Origin: Halopseudomonas pelagia CL-AP6
GTDB taxonomy: Bacteria > Pseudomonadota > Gammaproteobacteria > Pseudomonadales > Pseudomonadaceae
DNA: 64,000 nt
NCBI RefSeq assembly: GCF_000410875.1
Contig: NZ_AROI01000009.1
Location: 186,001 to 250,000, forward strand
Direction of reading: 5' to 3'
Shown: positions 61,976 through 64,000 of the stretch, piece after piece
Layout: each line of letters begins with the position of its first letter
Numbering within the stretch: position 1 is the stretch's first letter
Notes under the pieces: model-generated
What the model saw: the letters and a program-made list of their open reading frames with translations, nothing else
The model's database searches: none
Told to the model about the DNA's origin: nothing
Position numbers and translations under genes: made by a program

Positions 61976-62500
61976 ATGTCTGGACCCATACCTGCACACA
62001 TAGAGCCACGCAAGCTGGTTGACCGCGAAATCGTTCTGAAAGGAACCGTTGCTGCCGTCAAGATGCCACGCCTGAGTGCCCTGTTGGACGCTCCTGCCGG
62101 GGACGTTCAAGTTGAACTCGCTTTTGCGCGGGACGAGCAGGGTATTGCTACCCTGCACGGACACTACCAGGTCGAGGTAGCACTGATTTGTCAGCGCTGC
62201 TTGGAACAGGTGGTGGTACCGCTTGATAGTCAGTGTGACGTGGGTTTTGTAACCAGTGACGAGGCAGCCAAACAACTGCCGCGGCACTATGAACCGGTTG
62301 TTATGGATGATGAACCCCTGGATCTGCATGCGCTGATCGAGGATGAACTGCTCCTGGCTCTGCCTGCAGTTCCAATGCATCCAATGGAAACATGTCAGCA
62401 TCCTCGGGGTTATCAACCCGATCCAGAGGAGCCTGAAGCGGAAAAGACTGAGAAGCCTAATCCCTTTAGTGTGTTGGCATCGTTAAAACGTGATACCTGA
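61976..62500 (+). CDS. yceD: YceD family 23S rRNA accumulation protein
   Basis: A 174-residue DUF177 protein, needed in plants and E. coli for normal 23S rRNA levels. It has the family core VALICQRCLEQVVVPLDSQC and the conserved C-terminus NPFSVLASLKRDT. It lacks a ribosome binding site; see the promoter above, which makes the mRNA nearly leaderless. It is the first gene of the yceD-rpmF-plsX group. Confidence 0.95.
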   Translation: MSGPIPAHIEPRKLVDREIVLKGTVAAVKMPRLSALLDAPAGDVQVELAFARDEQGIATLHGHYQVEVALICQRCLEQVVVPLDSQCDVGFVTSDEAAKQLPRHYEPVVMDDEPLDLHALIEDELLLALPAVPMHPMETCQHPRGYQPDPEEPEAEKTEKPNPFSVLASLKRDT

Positions 62501-62521
62501 AAAGCTTAGGAGCTTATCGCC

Positions 62522-62704
62522 ATGGCTGTACAGCAGAACAAAAAGTCTCGTTCCGCACGCGGAATGCGTCGTTCACACGATTCACTGACTTCAGCGGCTC
62601 TGTCAGTGGACAGCACCACTGGCGAGACTCATCTTCGTCACCACATGACTCCAGATGGCTTTTACCGTGGCCGTCAGATAGTCAACAAGGACAACGACGA
62701 GTAA
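62522..62704 (+). CDS. rpmF: Ribosomal protein bL32
   Basis: A 60-residue large-subunit protein (start [20 protein letters not shown]). It is 21 bp after yceD with AGGAG before the ATG. The C-x2-C zinc ribbon found in some L32 is absent, as in the E. coli type. Confidence 0.98.
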   Translation: MAVQQNKKSRSARGMRRSHDSLTSAALSVDSTTGETHLRHHMTPDGFYRGRQIVNKDNDE

Positions 62705-62707
62705 GTC

Positions 62708-63730
62708 TTGTCCACGTCAGTCCGTCTTGCGATTGATGTGATGGGCGGGGACTTCGGTCCCCGTTGCATTATTCCTGCGGTTGCCCGCAGTTTGCAGATG
62801 ATGCCTGATCTGCATGTTCTTTTGGTTGGCTCCGCCGACCCCGTCCTCACGCTTTGCCAACAACATCGTCTCCCCCCCGAACGTTTCCAGCTTGTTCCCA
62901 CAACTGAAGTCATTCTCGCCGATGATCCTCCTGCCAGTGTTTTGCGCGGCAAGAAGGATGCGTCCATGCGTGTGGCCATCGAGCAAGTCAGGGATGGGCG
63001 CGCACATGGCTGTCTGAGCGCGGGTAATACCGGTGCATTGATGGTGCTGTCGCGGGCGCTGCTGGGTACGCTGCAAGGTATCGAGCGTCCGGCAATCATG
63101 GCGGCACTGCCGGTAGCCGGCCGCTGTTGTTTTCTTCTCGATTTGGGCGCCAATGTGGACTGCTCCGCCAGGCAGTTGTTCGAGTTCGCCATCATGGGAT
63201 CGGAGGCAGCCAGCGAAATCTGCGGTATCGACAGGCCTCGTGTCGGGCTGTTGAATATCGGCAGTGAGGTGAACAAGGGGTCGCAGAATGTGCGTGAGGC
63301 GGCCCAACTGCTACGCGACAGTGATCGGGTGAATTACATCGGTCATGTTGAAGGCGATGCGCTCTTTCGCGGCGACGCTGATGTGGTGGTCTGTGACGGT
63401 TTTGTTGGCAATGTGGTGCTCAAGGCCAGTGAGGGGCTTGCTGGCTATCTCCAGGGTGAAATTCGTAATGCTCTGGGCAGTAGTCTGTTGCTGCGCTGTT
63501 TGGCGCCGGTGCTGCGCGGCGCGTTGAAACCGATGGTCCGGCGGCATGATCCCGGCTGCTACAATGGAGCCAGCTTGCTCGGGTTGAACGGCGTAGTGGT
63601 CAAAAGTCATGGCAATGCCGATGAGACGGCTTTCTGCACTGCTATCCAGCAGGCGGTGCAGGTGAGTCGTGCCGGTCTGCCGCAGCGTCTCGCTGCGAGG
63701 CTCGAGGGCCTGAGTTGGCCGCTGAGATGA
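62708..63730 (+). CDS. plsX: Phosphate acyltransferase PlsX
   Basis: Converts acyl-ACP to acyl-phosphate at the start of phospholipid synthesis. The 340-residue protein has RLAIDVMGGDFGPRCIIPA, CLSAGNTGALMVLSR, LDLGANVDCSARQLFEFAIM and ADVVVCDGFVGNVVLK. The start is a TTG 3 bp after rpmF; GAG lies upstream and no ATG is near. It is between rpmF and fabD as in most gammaproteobacteria. Confidence 0.96.
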   Translation: MSTSVRLAIDVMGGDFGPRCIIPAVARSLQMMPDLHVLLVGSADPVLTLCQQHRLPPERFQLVPTTEVILADDPPASVLRGKKDASMRVAIEQVRDGRAHGCLSAGNTGALMVLSRALLGTLQGIERPAIMAALPVAGRCCFLLDLGANVDCSARQLFEFAIMGSEAASEICGIDRPRVGLLNIGSEVNKGSQNVREAAQLLRDSDRVNYIGHVEGDALFRGDADVVVCDGFVGNVVLKASEGLAGYLQGEIRNALGSSLLLRCLAPVLRGALKPMVRRHDPGCYNGASLLGLNGVVVKSHGNADETAFCTAIQQAVQVSRAGLPQRLAARLEGLSWPLR

Positions 63731-63839
63731 AGCCTTATTGTGACCTGTTGGTCATCGCGACCATCCAACCTGCAATTCGTACGGCGCTAGACATGCACGC
63801 TGGTTACACTGGTTTTGATAATAAAATGAGGAAGATGGT

Positions 63840-64000
63840 ATGACTCAAACCCTCGCATTCGTATTTCCGGGGCAGGGCTCTCAGGCGATTGGTATGCTGG
63901 CTGGCCAAGCCGAGCAACACGGCCTGATTGCCGATACCTTCGCTGAGGCGTCTGAGGCCTTGGGCTACGATCTGTGGAAAATCTGTCAGCAGGGGCCAGA
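63840..64000 (+). CDS. fabD: Malonyl-CoA:ACP transacylase, 3' end outside window
   Basis: First enzyme feeding malonyl units to fatty acid synthesis. The 53 visible codons (MTQTLAFVFPGQGSQAIGML...) contain the conserved GQGSQ motif. GAGGAAG precedes the ATG. The gene follows plsX by 109 bp, which would leave room for its own promoter. Confidence 0.95.
   Translation, partial: MTQTLAFVFPGQGSQAIGMLAGQAEQHGLIADTFAEASEALGYDLWKICQQGP

Noticed and set aside
61862-62416. Upstream extension of the maf frame
   Set aside because: It would overlap yceD in antisense and adds 185 residues not found in Maf proteins.

Overview
This 64 kb window is a stretch of core chromosome from a Pseudomonas-type gammaproteobacterium. 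The gene order from fadBA through topA, lexA-sulA, psrA, nagZ, mfd, gap, nqrA-F, sthA, lolCD, comEC, lpxK-kdsB-murB, rne, rluC, sppA, maf, rpmF, plsX to fabD is the arrangement I know from Pseudomonas aeruginosa PAO1 (roughly PA3020 back to PA2968). Moderate GC content and departures from the PAO1 order (cysI, metH, nfuA and cheV joined directly upstream; no lolE beside lolD) suggest a lineage such as Halopseudomonas rather than P. aeruginosa. That genus call is inference. No phage, insertion sequence, integron, tRNA, rRNA or CRISPR array was seen.

Positions 1-9010 hold a truncated sulfite/nitrite reductase gene (cysI), two small membrane proteins, a methionine synthase gene (metH) with a MATE exporter 7 bp behind it, the Fe-S carrier nfuA and a CheV adaptor. 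Positions 9029-14297 hold the lytic transglycosylase slt, the ABC-F protein Uup, a tandem-repeat patch, a universal stress protein and a membrane-anchored protein. Positions 14298-18524 hold the beta-oxidation operon fadBA, preceded by an odd open frame and followed by two large nested palindromes.

Positions 18525-24431 carry a DUF1653 gene, topA with two small companions, the SOS operon lexA-sulA with two LexA boxes, and the fatty-acid-responsive regulator psrA with a clean palindromic operator. Positions 24622-28079 form a tightly packed run: a YkuD enzyme without a signal peptide, nagZ, a mechanosensitive channel gene and the methylthioinosine phosphorylase gene. mfd-csiV and gap diverge from each other.

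Positions 34671-43241 hold the complete sodium-pumping NADH:quinone reductase operon nqrABCDEF with its maturation factors apbE and nqrM, then the transhydrogenase sthA; together they handle NAD(P)H balance and the sodium gradient. A PilZ/SmpA-like/glycerophosphodiesterase group faces them. Positions 45077-47624 cover lipoprotein sorting (lolC, lolD; lolE absent here) and a DUF2062 gene. Positions 47715-54638 are comEC followed by an overlapping exbB-exbD-lpxK-trm112-kdsB-ptpA-murB cluster for envelope and lipid A/KDO/peptidoglycan synthesis. RNase E has a long leader region and diverges from rluC-HAD-sppA. The window ends with maf diverging from yceD-rpmF-plsX-fabD, the ribosome and fatty-acid start cluster.

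I found no convincing new multi-gene system. The best leads are the signal-less YkuD enzyme beside nagZ (a likely cytoplasmic L,D-carboxypeptidase), the missing lolE, the paired palindromes after fadA, the nearly leaderless yceD promoter, the PilZ protein with a long helical insertion, and the open frame that ends exactly on the fadB start codon.
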